DNA of 64,000 bases from Rhodococcus sp. IEGM 1409 (lineage in GTDB: Bacteria > Actinomycetota > Actinomycetes > Mycobacteriales > Mycobacteriaceae): assembly GCF_030056735.1 (NCBI RefSeq), contig NZ_JASHKN010000007.1:259891-323890 (forward strand). The letters are read 5' to 3'. Positions 43,956 through 52,464 of the stretch are shown here, in pieces. The notes below the pieces were generated by a model that searched no databases, had not been told where the DNA came from, and was given only the letters and a program-made list of their open reading frames with translations. Both the position numbers and the translations under genes were made by a program. Each line of letters opens with the position of its first letter. The first letter of the stretch is position 1.

Positions 43956-44870
43956 GTGGCCAAGAAGAGCAAAAGAAACAGTGGACCGAAGCAGGGCAGC
44001 GCACGCGCAGAGAAGCTGGCGGCACGCCAAGCAGAGCGTGAAGCCGGTGCCGGCGTAGTGAACCGCCCGTTCGAGGGCCTTGCCGCCGAGTGCGATCTGG
44101 TCGCGCTGCGTGAATTCGTTCCGTCCGCCACGGCTCCGTTGCCGGTCATCGGCTCCGACCGTCCGGTCACGTTGGCGACGGTCCTCCCCGGTGCTGTTGC
44201 CGCACTCGTCCGCGACGAGGGCGAGGCGGCCACCGGATTTGTCGGTGTGCAGGTTCAGGCGCACTCGGCCGACCTCGGCGCCGACCTCGCAGCCTCGGTG
44301 AACTGGATCAAGGACGCGGCGCCCGGCGACGCGCTTTCAGCCGCGAACCCCGATTCCGAGACTCCTGCAGTCACCGCTGTCGTCGATCCGTCGGCGCTGC
44401 TCGACATCACCGTGCACCAGGACTTCAACTGGTGGATTCCGGAAGGCGTCGAAACCGATCCCGAGGTTGCCGCCACCGTGCAGCACGCCAACTCGGCGAT
44501 CATGCCGTCTGCACGCCTCGAAGGTGACGGCCTCGTCGCCGCGTGGTGGGTCGACGCCGGCGAGAAGGCGCACCTGCGTTGGGTTCGTCCCGAGAGCGAG
44601 GACGACCTGATGCTCGCGCTGGCCCGCGTGCACGCGACCGGTGGACTGCACTTGGGTGAGGGCTCGCGTTACGCAGGCTCGTTCCGCACCCACGGCCTGT
44701 TGGTTCCCGTCTTCGACCTCGACCGCGAAAAGCATGCAAACGAGTGGGTGGCGGCAACCGTCGAGCTCGGCGAGCGTCTTGCCGAGGCTCTGACCGTCGA
44801 TGCTCCGCTGACCTCGGCCGAGCTGCGCTCGCGCGACGGACTTCGTGGTCGTCAGGTCACGCTGCGCTGA
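43956..44870 (+). CDS. DUF5926-family protein
   Basis: 304 aa from GTG 43956 (VAKKSKRNSGP), 11 bases after the GDPD stop. An upstream ATG at 43926 would overlap the GDPD gene. The first 30 residues are Lys/Arg-rich with a short coiled-coil-like AEKLAARQAEREAG. The rest is a soluble acidic domain (DFNWWIPEGVE, VAAWWVDAGEKAHLRWVRP). The family is actinobacterial and of unknown function. Confidence 0.8.
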   Translation: MAKKSKRNSGPKQGSARAEKLAARQAEREAGAGVVNRPFEGLAAECDLVALREFVPSATAPLPVIGSDRPVTLATVLPGAVAALVRDEGEAATGFVGVQVQAHSADLGADLAASVNWIKDAAPGDALSAANPDSETPAVTAVVDPSALLDITVHQDFNWWIPEGVETDPEVAATVQHANSAIMPSARLEGDGLVAAWWVDAGEKAHLRWVRPESEDDLMLALARVHATGGLHLGEGSRYAGSFRTHGLLVPVFDLDREKHANEWVAATVELGERLAEALTVDAPLTSAELRSRDGLRGRQVTLR

Positions 44871-44923
44871 TTTTTTCGCCTGAACTATAGGCGTTACGCA
44901 AAGTTACGGTTAATGTTGACGGC

Positions 44924-45742
44924 ATGACTTTGTCGCATGACATCTCCGGTAGCGGTCCCACGCTTGTTCTTGTCCATGGCATCGTCCATCGACGGCAGGC
45001 GTGGGATTCGCTTTTGGACCAGCTGACGCCGTACCGCCGCGTCGTCACCGTCGATCTGCCGGGTCACGGAGAGTCACTGCTGCCCGAAATCGGTCCGGAC
45101 GTCATGGGACAGCTGATCGACGACGTCAGCGAGTTCGTCAAGGAAGTGACTCCGGCAGGGGAGCGCGCCCACGTCGCGGGCAACTCCCTCGGCGGCTGGA
45201 TTGCACTCTCGCTGGCAGCGCGCGGAGATGTCGCGTCGGCGACAGCTCTTTCGCCGGCCGGGTTCTTTGTCAATCACCTCGATCAGGTGCGAGCGATCAA
45301 CACGTTCCGTGCACTGCGCGGCACGGCCAAGCTCATGGGCGACGGATTGCCACGCGCATTGCGGTTCAAGCTGATTCGCTATCCGGCGCTCGCCGCGTTC
45401 TTCGCTCATCCGAGTCATGTCGGTTATGCGGCGGCGTTGGCCGACTGCCGTTCGCTCGTGTCCAACGAACTCGTCGACCTCGGTCTGGAGATGGATTTCG
45501 TGCTGCCGCCCATCGTGGATCCCACTGTGCCGGTGACGGTTGCGTGGGGTCGACGCGATCTCATCCTGCCCGTGTATCAGGCACGGCGCGTGAAAAAGCC
45601 GTTCCCGCAGGCAAAGTTGATGGTTCTGCCCGGTCTGGGGCACGTACCGATGACAGATGCCCCCGAGCTGATCAGTTCGATCCTGCTGGCAGGAAGCGAA
45701 CCATTCGGCTCGAGGGCAAAATCTGTGAGTGCTGCAGGCTAG
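44924..45742 (+). CDS. Alpha/beta-hydrolase
   Basis: 272 aa from ATG 44924. Oxyanion motif VHGIVHRRQAWD, nucleophile elbow GNSLGGW (Ser near 88), Asp in WGRRDLILP and His in PGLGHVPM complete the triad. No lid domain larger than usual. The substrate is unknown. It converges on the ferritin gene, with both stop codons in a shared CTAG. Confidence 0.9.
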   Translation: MTLSHDISGSGPTLVLVHGIVHRRQAWDSLLDQLTPYRRVVTVDLPGHGESLLPEIGPDVMGQLIDDVSEFVKEVTPAGERAHVAGNSLGGWIALSLAARGDVASATALSPAGFFVNHLDQVRAINTFRALRGTAKLMGDGLPRALRFKLIRYPALAAFFAHPSHVGYAAALADCRSLVSNELVDLGLEMDFVLPPIVDPTVPVTVAWGRRDLILPVYQARRVKKPFPQAKLMVLPGLGHVPMTDAPELISSILLAGSEPFGSRAKSVSAAG

Positions 45743-46263
45743 ATGGTTCCGCCCGCTGCGTTCGGAGCACCGGTGGTGTCACCGACGGTGCTCATCTCGC
45801 GGGACACGAAGTCTTCGAGGTCGAACAGGTTGGCGCCTGCGCGATCCGCGATGGTGAGAAGTGTTGTCATGCTTGCCACTTCCTCGACCTGCTCCTTGAG
45901 GAACCACTGCATGAACTGCTCGCCGAGGTAGTCGCCTTCTTCGCGGGCAGTGCTCGCGAGCTGGACGATCTGCTCGGTGACCGTCTTCTCCTGCGTCAGC
46001 GCGAGAGCGATGGGCTCACGGGCATCCTTGAAGTCGGCCTTCGCCGCGTCGACGCCGGTGAGTTCGACGTTGATGTCGCGATCGAGGAAATACTGAACGA
46101 TCATCATGGCGTGGTTACGCTCTTCCACAGCCTGCTTGTAGAAGTGCTTTGCCAGCTGTGGCAGATCCGCATTGTCGAAGTAAACCGCTGTCGCGATGTA
46201 CTGATGCGAAGCGTTGAACTCGTTGCGAATCTGGTCCCGGAGTAGTGCGTGGAATTTGGTCAT
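45739..46263 (-). CDS. bfrB: Ferritin (BfrB/Ftn type) 1
   Basis: 174 aa from ATG 46263, with GGGGAG six bases upstream. Ferroxidase ligands are visible in RNEFNASHQYIA, AVEERNHAMMI (E/H pair), LTQEKTVTEQI and LKEQVEEVASM. There is no haem-ligand methionine typical of bacterioferritin, so it is a non-haem ferritin like M. tuberculosis BfrB. It stores iron as a 24-mer. A TTAGGT half-site of the IdeR type lies near 46365-46370 (complement). Confidence 0.92.
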   Translation of the reverse strand: MTKFHALLRDQIRNEFNASHQYIATAVYFDNADLPQLAKHFYKQAVEERNHAMMIVQYFLDRDINVELTGVDAAKADFKDAREPIALALTQEKTVTEQIVQLASTAREEGDYLGEQFMQWFLKEQVEEVASMTTLLTIADRAGANLFDLEDFVSREMSTVGDTTGAPNAAGGTI

Positions 46264-46438
46264 GTGAGTCTCCCCAGAAGTCATGAATTCCAAGATAGTG
46301 CAGGTCAGAGGCCCTGTCATCCCAGTCTGACCTTATTGTGGTAAGCGTTCCCAAACTAAAGAAGACCTAATTTTTTTTCGAATTCGGTGAGGTTATCGAG
46401 CCCGGTGAGATCGAATGTTTCATTTAGGAATGTCCTTT

Positions 46439-47365
46439 TCACCAGGCGAGTTCCGCGCATTTACCGTCACTTCCCTGTAGTTCCACCTGTACGGTGGCGT
46501 GCTCGAGTTCGAAGGCGTCGGCAAGCAAGGTTTGGGTGGCCGCGAGCACCGTTGTGGGATCGGCGTCACTGGCCGCAGTGACGTGAACGGAAGCAACTTC
46601 CATCCCCGAGGTGAGCGTCCAGACGTGCAGATCGTGCGCGTCGACGACGCCCGGGAGGGTGTTGATCTTCCCGATGATCGAGGTGACGTCGATGCGATCG
46701 GGGGCCTGCTGGAGCAGGATGCGGACGGCATGGCGGCCCAGGTTGAAGGCGCGAGGCAGGACGAAAAGGCCGATGGCTACGCCGATGACGGGGTCGGCGT
46801 AGCGCCAACCGAACGCGAGCGTGACCAAGCCGCTGACGAGGACGCCGATGGACCCGACCATGTCCGCCATGACTTCGAGGTAGGCGCCGCGGATGTTGAT
46901 GCTTTCCTTCGCGCCGCTGCGCAGCATCAGGAAGGCGATGACGTTCATCGCCAAACCGACGACGGCGACTATCGCGACGGGGAGGCCGGGAACCTCGGGC
47001 GGATCCGAGAATCGGCCGGCGGCCTCGTAGAGCACCCATCCGGCCACCGCGAAGAGCAGGATCGCATTGGCCAGTGCCGCAAACACTTCCGTGCGATACA
47101 TGCCGAAAGTACGGTTAGGGCGCCGAGCGGCACGCTGTGCGACGAGGATCGCGGCGAGCGCCATGAAGATGCCGAAGATGTCGGTGAACACGTGCGCCGA
47201 GTCCGAGAGCAGTGCCAGCGAGGAGGTGAAGAGTCCGACCGTCACCTGCAGCACGAACGTCACCAACCCGAGGCCGGCGGCGATCCACAGTTTGTTGACA
47301 TGCTTGCCGCTGTTGCTGGTCGCAGCCTCGGCGGGGGAGATTCCGTGCCCGTGTCCGTGTGACAT
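46439..47365 (-). CDS. Cation diffusion facilitator (metal efflux)
   Basis: 308 aa from ATG 47365, with AAAGGATC upstream. It has a His-rich start (MSHGHGHG), six helices, the CDF signature LLSDSAHVFTDIFGI (metal-site Asp and His in HxxxD spacing) and YLEVMADMVGS, and a C-terminal cytosolic domain with DAHDLHVWTL. The first-site pattern H-D suggests Zn/Co/Fe-type specificity. It lies between two ferritin genes, which favours iron or zinc; that is inference. Confidence 0.9.
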   Translation of the reverse strand: MSHGHGHGISPAEAATSNSGKHVNKLWIAAGLGLVTFVLQVTVGLFTSSLALLSDSAHVFTDIFGIFMALAAILVAQRAARRPNRTFGMYRTEVFAALANAILLFAVAGWVLYEAAGRFSDPPEVPGLPVAIVAVVGLAMNVIAFLMLRSGAKESINIRGAYLEVMADMVGSIGVLVSGLVTLAFGWRYADPVIGVAIGLFVLPRAFNLGRHAVRILLQQAPDRIDVTSIIGKINTLPGVVDAHDLHVWTLTSGMEVASVHVTAASDADPTTVLAATQTLLADAFELEHATVQVELQGSDGKCAELAW

Positions 47366-47398
47366 CGAAGATCCTTTCGTTGACGCCAGCCTAGACAC

Positions 47399-47424
47399 AT
47401 ATGCATATATGCGCAATAGTGCAT
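47399..47424. promoter_or_regulatory. AT-rich palindromic element upstream of the CDF gene
   Basis: ATATGCATAT (47399-47408) is a perfect palindrome, and ATGCA (47401-47405) / TGCAT (47420-47424) form a second nested repeat. It lies 34-59 bases upstream of the CDF start. The pattern recalls ArsR/SmtB-type metal-sensor operators, but no such regulator is in the window. Confidence 0.4.
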
Positions 47425-47494
47425 GTATTGGACGACGTGACGCCCGCCAATAGTTTGGCGGGCGCCCGTGTGAGTTTCGTTGAGCCGGTGGCTC

Positions 47495-48040
47495 TCAGGC
47501 GCCGCCGCCGGCGGGCGTCGGCGCCATTGCGTCGACAGCAGCCGGGGTGTTCATCTCGCGTGCGACAAACGTTTCGAGGTGGAACAGGTTGTCGCCGGCG
47601 CGGTCGACGATGGTGAGAAGTGTTGTCATGCTTGCCACTTCCTCGACCTGCTCCTTGAGGAACCACTGGATGAACCGCTCGCCCGGGTAGTCGCCGGTAT
47701 CGCGTGCGGTGCGCGCCAACTGTGTGATCTGCTCGGTAACCGTCTTCTCCTGCTCGAGTGCCAATTCGACCGGAGCCCGGACGCCGTCGAACTTCGTCAC
47801 GACGTCGTCGATACCGGGAACTTCCACGTCGAGGTCGTTGTCGAGCAGGTACTGGATCATCATCATCGCGTGACCGCGTTCCTCGGTGGCCTGGCTGTAG
47901 AAGCGCGCGGCCATCTGCGGAAGATCGTGTGCATCGAAGTGCACCGCTACCGCGATGTACTGCTGCGATGCAGTGAACTCGTTACGGATCTGCTGACGCA
48001 GCAGAGTGGTGAATTCGCTCGAGTTCTTCGCCTGTGTCAT
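47495..48040 (-). CDS. Ferritin 2 (paralogue of the neighbouring ferritin)
   Basis: 181 aa from ATG 48040. The same ferroxidase positions are kept (RNEFTASQQYIA, ATEERGHAMMM, LKEQVEEVASM). It shares long stretches with ferritin 1, such as the VEEVASMTTLLTI block, so the two are recent-looking paralogues. It ends in a short Pro/Ala/Gly tail. Only 37 bp separate it from the lipoprotein gene upstream. Confidence 0.92.
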   Translation of the reverse strand: MTQAKNSSEFTTLLRQQIRNEFTASQQYIAVAVHFDAHDLPQMAARFYSQATEERGHAMMMIQYLLDNDLDVEVPGIDDVVTKFDGVRAPVELALEQEKTVTEQITQLARTARDTGDYPGERFIQWFLKEQVEEVASMTTLLTIVDRAGDNLFHLETFVAREMNTPAAVDAMAPTPAGGGA

Positions 48041-48077
48041 CCCAACAGGTTACTGGGTCGTCGCCGCTGAGAGGGAG

Positions 48078-48548
48078 CTACTTCTTGTCGAGCTGATCGA
48101 TGATGAAGCCGACAGTTTCCGGTCGATACCCGTAGACGAACGAGTCCTTTTCGCCGACGTACCAGTCGCCGCACTGGAACGAGCTGCTCTTTTCGATCCC
48201 CGCCGGCCACCACTGAGCAGACAGAGACGCCGGGCGCGTTTCGGCGGTGGGAAGTGCAGTGCAGATGTTGTGATCCATCTCCGCGACGTTCGCTTTCATT
48301 CGCAGGATGCGTTCGTTGCCGGTGGTGCGGATGATCTCGTCGATATCCGTCGCGCCGGCCGGAACCCAACTCGGCAGCGTGTCGATCCCGTTGGATGTTC
48401 GTGCAAAAGAGAAGGTTTCGGTCTTCTTGTACGCCTTGGAGTCGTCGAACTTGTCGAAGGTTCCGGAGCAGGACGTCACGAGTGCAGCAGCTCCGACGGC
48501 GGCGGCAACTACGGTGAATGTGCGGTACCTGTGGTGTGTTCTATTCAT
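48078..48548 (-). CDS. Lipoprotein of unknown function
   Basis: 156 aa with a basic N-terminus, a hydrophobic stretch and a lipobox ALVTSC with the modified Cys near residue 27. The mature part is small, with two more cysteines (ICTAL and FQCGDWYVG) that may form a disulfide. No family recognised. It is directly upstream of ferritin 2 on the same strand. Confidence 0.75.
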   Translation of the reverse strand: MNRTHHRYRTFTVVAAAVGAAALVTSCSGTFDKFDDSKAYKKTETFSFARTSNGIDTLPSWVPAGATDIDEIIRTTGNERILRMKANVAEMDHNICTALPTAETRPASLSAQWWPAGIEKSSSFQCGDWYVGEKDSFVYGYRPETVGFIIDQLDKK

Positions 48549-48647
48549 ACCTTCACGGTATTTTTCGGCGGCCGATTCCGCGTCCTGCCGAAAAGCGATT
48601 TGTTCGCCCGGACTGTCCTCCCTCGGTACGACCGGAACTCAGGGCGA

Positions 48648-50027
48648 TCACCCGGTGGTGATCAGATCCTGCGGAATCTGCTGATCGTTGGCGAGGGCAT
48701 CGAAGAACTGTGAAGCGCGTGTCTTGTCCCACAACAGGACGTTGCCCGAACCGTCCACGTCCTCGAAACCAGCGACGGGAACCGTCGTGGTGGTCATCCC
48801 TCCCCGAAGCGCCCAGGCGAGTGACGCCAGATTCCAGATGTGATCGCTCTTGTCGACCTGTAGGGACTTGGCGGTATCGGAGACGAGTGGCCACAACCGG
48901 AACGGATTGAGGAACGTGGTCGGACTCGTCGCCTTCGACAGCAACGCCGACATGAACTGGCGCTGGTTGTTCATGCGGTCGAGGTCGGCGAGTGCCGTCG
49001 CGCGAGTTCGCACGAACCCGAGTGCGTCCGAACCCTTCAAGTCCTGACATCCGGCGGGGAGGTTGATCCCGGCCAGCGGATCGTCGATCGGCTGCGCCAG
49101 GCACACGTTGACGCCGCCGACAGCGTCGACGATGCCGGCGAACCCGCTGAATCCGATCTCGGCGTAGTGGTCGATGCGAAGCCCCGTTGCCTCCTCGACG
49201 GTCTGCACCAACAAGGGAGCGCCGCCGAAGGCGAAGGCGGCATTGATCTTGTCCGAGCCGTAGCCGGGAATCGGAACGTACGAGTCGCGCGGGATGCTGA
49301 CCATTGTCGTCTTCCCACTCTTGGGGACATGGACCAAGATGACGGTGTCAGTGCGCTTGGGGCCGGTGTCGCCGCCCGTCGCAAGGGCTTGCTCCTGCTC
49401 GGGGGTGAGCCCTTCACGACTGTCGGAGCCGACGATCAGCCAGTTCGTTCCCGGAGTATCGGCGACGCGTCCTGCATAGTCGGGCAGCGCGTCGATTCGA
49501 TTGAGCGAACTGTCGACGTAATAGACCGCGCCGGCCAGAGCGAGCAGCAACACCAACAACGTGATGCCGATACGTTTACCCCAGCTACGACGCTTACGTG
49601 GGCGTCGCTGCTTCGGTGGTTCAGGAGGGCGCGGCGGGGCGTTCGGTGGGGTTCGGCGCGGCGGAGCGGGTGCGTACTTCGCTTGACGCTGCGGATCCTG
49701 ACGCTGCCCACCCTGACGGCGGGGGTCGTCCTGGAACGGCTGCGGACGCTGGGTCGGTGCCCAGTCCTCGCGCCTGGGTTGCTGCGGCGCTTGTTGTGGG
49801 GCCTGTGACCAGGCCTGATCAGCCGGATTCTGCTGCGGCGGGCGTCCGTCGCGGCGAATGACTGTCGGACCTTCCGGCGGCATCGGTGGACGCCGCTGCG
49901 GGGGTGGGCCCTGACGGGGTGGATTCTGGCGTGGAGGGTTCTGCCTCGGAGGCATCGGTCCACGCGGAGGTGGCCCTGGCGGCTGGCGCCGCGGAGGGCG
50001 CTGAGGATATTCGGAGTCGCCGGTCAC
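48648..50027 (-). CDS. LytR-CpsA-Psr family cell-wall ligase
   Basis: 459 aa from GTG 50027. The first 140 residues are extremely Pro/Gln/Arg-rich and cytosolic, then one helix (ITLLVLLLALAGAVYYVDSS) and an extracytoplasmic LCP domain. LCP residues: WLIVGSDSREGL, RTDTVILVHVP, SIPRDSYV, KINAAFAFGG and GSDALGFVRTRA, with the Arg/Asp positions that bind polyprenyl pyrophosphate. It probably ligates arabinogalactan or another polymer to peptidoglycan. Position matches the LCP-like Rv3840 region. Confidence 0.9.
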   Translation of the reverse strand: MTGDSEYPQRPPRRQPPGPPPRGPMPPRQNPPRQNPPRQGPPPQRRPPMPPEGPTVIRRDGRPPQQNPADQAWSQAPQQAPQQPRREDWAPTQRPQPFQDDPRRQGGQRQDPQRQAKYAPAPPRRTPPNAPPRPPEPPKQRRPRKRRSWGKRIGITLLVLLLALAGAVYYVDSSLNRIDALPDYAGRVADTPGTNWLIVGSDSREGLTPEQEQALATGGDTGPKRTDTVILVHVPKSGKTTMVSIPRDSYVPIPGYGSDKINAAFAFGGAPLLVQTVEEATGLRIDHYAEIGFSGFAGIVDAVGGVNVCLAQPIDDPLAGINLPAGCQDLKGSDALGFVRTRATALADLDRMNNQRQFMSALLSKATSPTTFLNPFRLWPLVSDTAKSLQVDKSDHIWNLASLAWALRGGMTTTTVPVAGFEDVDGSGNVLLWDKTRASQFFDALANDQQIPQDLITTG

Positions 50028-50043
50028 CAGTTCACGGTACCGG

Positions 50044-50865
50044 TCACGGCAGCCAGGAGACGTGATCGCGCAGGAGGGCGTAACCGATGAACGCCACCAT
50101 GTCGATGAGAGCGTGGGCGATGACCAGTGGCCAGAGTTTCCCGGTGCGCTGCCAGTATCGGCCGAACACGAGCCCCATGATCACGTTTCCGACGCCGCCG
50201 CCGAACCCCTGATAGAGGTGGTAACTGCCGCGCAGGAGTGACGATGCGAGCAGTGATTTGTTCTCGCTCCAACCCAGCGTTCGGAGGCGAGTGATCAGGT
50301 AGGCGACGACCAGTATCTCTTCGGCGCCGGAGTTCGCGATCGCGGACAGTACGAGGATCGGCACCCGCCACCAGTGGTCGTCGAGCGCGCTGGCCTGGAC
50401 GGTGAGGTTGACGCTGAGCGCCTGAGCCACGAGGTAGAACAGCAGGCCGGGGAGACCGATCACAGTGGCCAAGCCGAATCCCGGGGCTATGTCGCGCCGG
50501 AAACGAGGTTTGGGAGTCAGTCCCGCAGCACGCGGACCGATCCCCGAACGCCACAGTAGATAGAGTCCCAGCGATGCCCACGCGAGAAGCTTCGCGACAC
50601 CCAGTAATTGGCGCGCCAGGTCGATCCAGTCGATGGCGGCCCGCGAGGGATTGAGTGCAACCGTCTGATCCGAGAGCGCAACCGGCGTCGCCAAGGATTC
50701 GGCGAGCGAGAGGATCCCGGACAATCCGCTGAGCCCGAAGGTGACCAGCAGGACGATCGTGATCTCGATCCAGACTCCGCGTCTGGCAGCGGGATCGAGC
50801 GCCGGGCCGGCCGGAACGGGAGACGGCGGCCGTAACCACGTGCGGACGGTTTCGCGGGCATTCAC
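50044..50865 (-). CDS. CPBP-family intramembrane metalloprotease
   Basis: 273 aa from GTG 50865, about eight helices. CPBP motifs: NSGAEEILVVAYL (EExxxR/L-type, here followed by Leu where the family often has Arg), SSLLRGSYHLYQG and FGR...HALID. The family includes Rce1-like proteases and immunity proteins. It lies 17 bp before the LCP gene on the same strand. Natural substrate unknown. Confidence 0.85.
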   Translation of the reverse strand: MNARETVRTWLRPPSPVPAGPALDPAARRGVWIEITIVLLVTFGLSGLSGILSLAESLATPVALSDQTVALNPSRAAIDWIDLARQLLGVAKLLAWASLGLYLLWRSGIGPRAAGLTPKPRFRRDIAPGFGLATVIGLPGLLFYLVAQALSVNLTVQASALDDHWWRVPILVLSAIANSGAEEILVVAYLITRLRTLGWSENKSLLASSLLRGSYHLYQGFGGGVGNVIMGLVFGRYWQRTGKLWPLVIAHALIDMVAFIGYALLRDHVSWLP

Positions 50866-50875
50866 CCGCGCAACG

Positions 50876-51655
50876 CTAGCCGTTTGCGACGCCGCCCGAT
50901 CGGAGGCCGTTGAGGAAAGGGCACCCGACCAGCATGCGGATGGCGCGGCTCAGTGCGGGAGCGTCGTCGACGGGGTTGGCGAACGGCATCCACACGTCGC
51001 GGTCACCGGTGTGATCCTCGACCCGCAAGCGCAGGCCGTAGCGATCGATGCCGAGCGGCCGAACGCGTCCGGAGCGCATGTACGGGGGAAGCTTGCGCAC
51101 GAGCAGGTCCACTAGGTCGCGGTGGTCTTCGTCGAGATGCTGCAGCCACGCCGTTTCCATTTCCCAGAAGGGATCGGGGCTGGCGTTCAGCAGTTCGTCC
51201 ACGGCGACGGGTTCTGCCCCCGTCGAATCAGCGACTACAGCCGAGGCCAGGCTCAAGCGAAGAAGGACAGAGGTGTGGCCGAGGTCGAGGAGTCCCGGAT
51301 GGGGATGTTCGGATGCGACGTCGTCGGCGAGAACACGTGCCTCGTAGTCGGGCACCGCGTGCAACGTGCCGCGAAGCCACACGAGGGAGCGCACCGGCTC
51401 GCGCAGCCGCAGTGGTGCGTGATCGGTGATCTCGAGGACGGCGGGCAAGCCGCCGCCGCCGGAGTTCCAGGCCAGAGCCGCAGCCGCGGAGGCATGTGGG
51501 ACTGCAACGACGACGTCACCGTTCGAACGCAGGTGATGCACCGAAGTGACGGTGGGATCGCTGCCTTCGATGGCGAGAACTGCGTCCTGTGCGCGCACGC
51601 AGGCGCTACGGACGCGTTCGGCGGTGGACGGGCCGGTGCTGGTCTTGGTTGCCAT
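50876..51655 (-). CDS. DUF2470 protein, Rv3839-like
   Basis: 259 aa from ATG 51655. The N-terminal half resembles a split-barrel-like domain (VVVAVPHASAAAALAWNSGG). The C-terminal DUF2470 region (about 160-240) has a HLDEDHRDLVDLLVRK segment, as in HugZ-like haem-utilization proteins. It matches the position and size of M. tuberculosis Rv3839, an iron-regulated gene. An iron box lies 43 bases upstream, so haem or iron handling is likely. Confidence 0.82.
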   Translation of the reverse strand: MATKTSTGPSTAERVRSACVRAQDAVLAIEGSDPTVTSVHHLRSNGDVVVAVPHASAAAALAWNSGGGGLPAVLEITDHAPLRLREPVRSLVWLRGTLHAVPDYEARVLADDVASEHPHPGLLDLGHTSVLLRLSLASAVVADSTGAEPVAVDELLNASPDPFWEMETAWLQHLDEDHRDLVDLLVRKLPPYMRSGRVRPLGIDRYGLRLRVEDHTGDRDVWMPFANPVDDAPALSRAIRMLVGCPFLNGLRSGGVANG

Positions 51656-51697
51656 GCTGCCCCCTTGGCGGGTGTTCTCTCGAACTCCATCGGATGA

Positions 51698-51716
51698 TGA
51701 GGTAACCCTAACCTAA
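51698..51716. promoter_or_regulatory. IdeR/DtxR iron box
   Basis: TGAGGTAACCCTAACCTAA matches the IdeR consensus TTAGGTTAGGCTAACCTAA at 15 of 19 positions. It lies 43-61 bases upstream of the DUF2470 start in the 139-bp divergent gap, and 79 bases before the plus-strand gene. Confidence 0.75.
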
Positions 51717-51794
51717 GGTGCTCCGGTGTGAATCGCAAGACTTTTACGCAACTCGCGTGGAATCCGTCGCCTTCGCCGGGGTTACGGTTTGTCT

Positions 51795-52433
51795 GTGGCC
51801 ATTCCTCTCTCACTCGGGCTGCCCGCCCCGAGAAACTCGCGCGGACTCCTCGAAGCACTCTTTCCCCCGGTCGTTCCGGCGTCCGCCCTGATCGGTGCCG
51901 AAGCCGCAGGCCGGGTTGTCGTCCGTCTCGACATCGATCCCGAGAAACTACGTGCGGACACCGGTGCGTCATACGAGGCCGTGCGTTTCGACCTCGACGT
52001 CACTACCGACCAGATCGACGACGCGATCGCGCTGCGTCTGCCCGCTCCGCTCGCGGTGTACGTCGACGGCGGCGAGGAGGAACTGACGCCCGCCGAAGCG
52101 GCATTGCGTCTGTGTGAAGGTGGACGGATCCCCGGACTCGCCGCCGGTCGTACGCCCACCGAAGTGGCTGATTTCCTGGCGGTACTCGCGCACGAGTCCG
52201 TCGGTTTCGTCGCTCGCGCAGCCGACGCCGGCGAGGTGATCGCCCTGCTGTGTGGCACCGTCGCTGCACTGCGCGGCGACGACGTGCGCGCCGCGATAGT
52301 CGATCCGAAGCCGGAAAAGCTTGCTGCTCTGATCCCGGAAGCCACGTCCGCGATGCGAGAGGTGCTGCTCACGATCGAGGTCGCGGATCCACCGGCGGTG
52401 GAAACGGCTCTGCGTGCCGCGGGTTTGCAGTGA
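51795..52433 (+). CDS. Hypothetical protein upstream of pheA
   Basis: 212 aa from GTG 51795; a TTG at 51789 is also in frame. It is soluble and Ala/Asp/Glu-rich (MAIPLSLGLPAPRNSRGLL at the start, counting GTG as Met). No family recognised. It has the same orientation as pheA and ends 31 bases before it. No clear ribosome site precedes the GTG, so translation may be leaderless. Confidence 0.65.
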   Translation: MAIPLSLGLPAPRNSRGLLEALFPPVVPASALIGAEAAGRVVVRLDIDPEKLRADTGASYEAVRFDLDVTTDQIDDAIALRLPAPLAVYVDGGEEELTPAEAALRLCEGGRIPGLAAGRTPTEVADFLAVLAHESVGFVARAADAGEVIALLCGTVAALRGDDVRAAIVDPKPEKLAALIPEATSAMREVLLTIEVADPPAVETALRAAGLQ

Positions 52434-52464
52434 CCGGTGCGGGTCGGTGCGTAATCTCGTAGGC

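Noticed and set aside
46330..46372. Tandem iron boxes upstream of ferritin 1
   Set aside because: A TTAGGT half-site and a second weak site (9-11 of 19 matches) are present, but neither is convincing, so I only mention the half-site.
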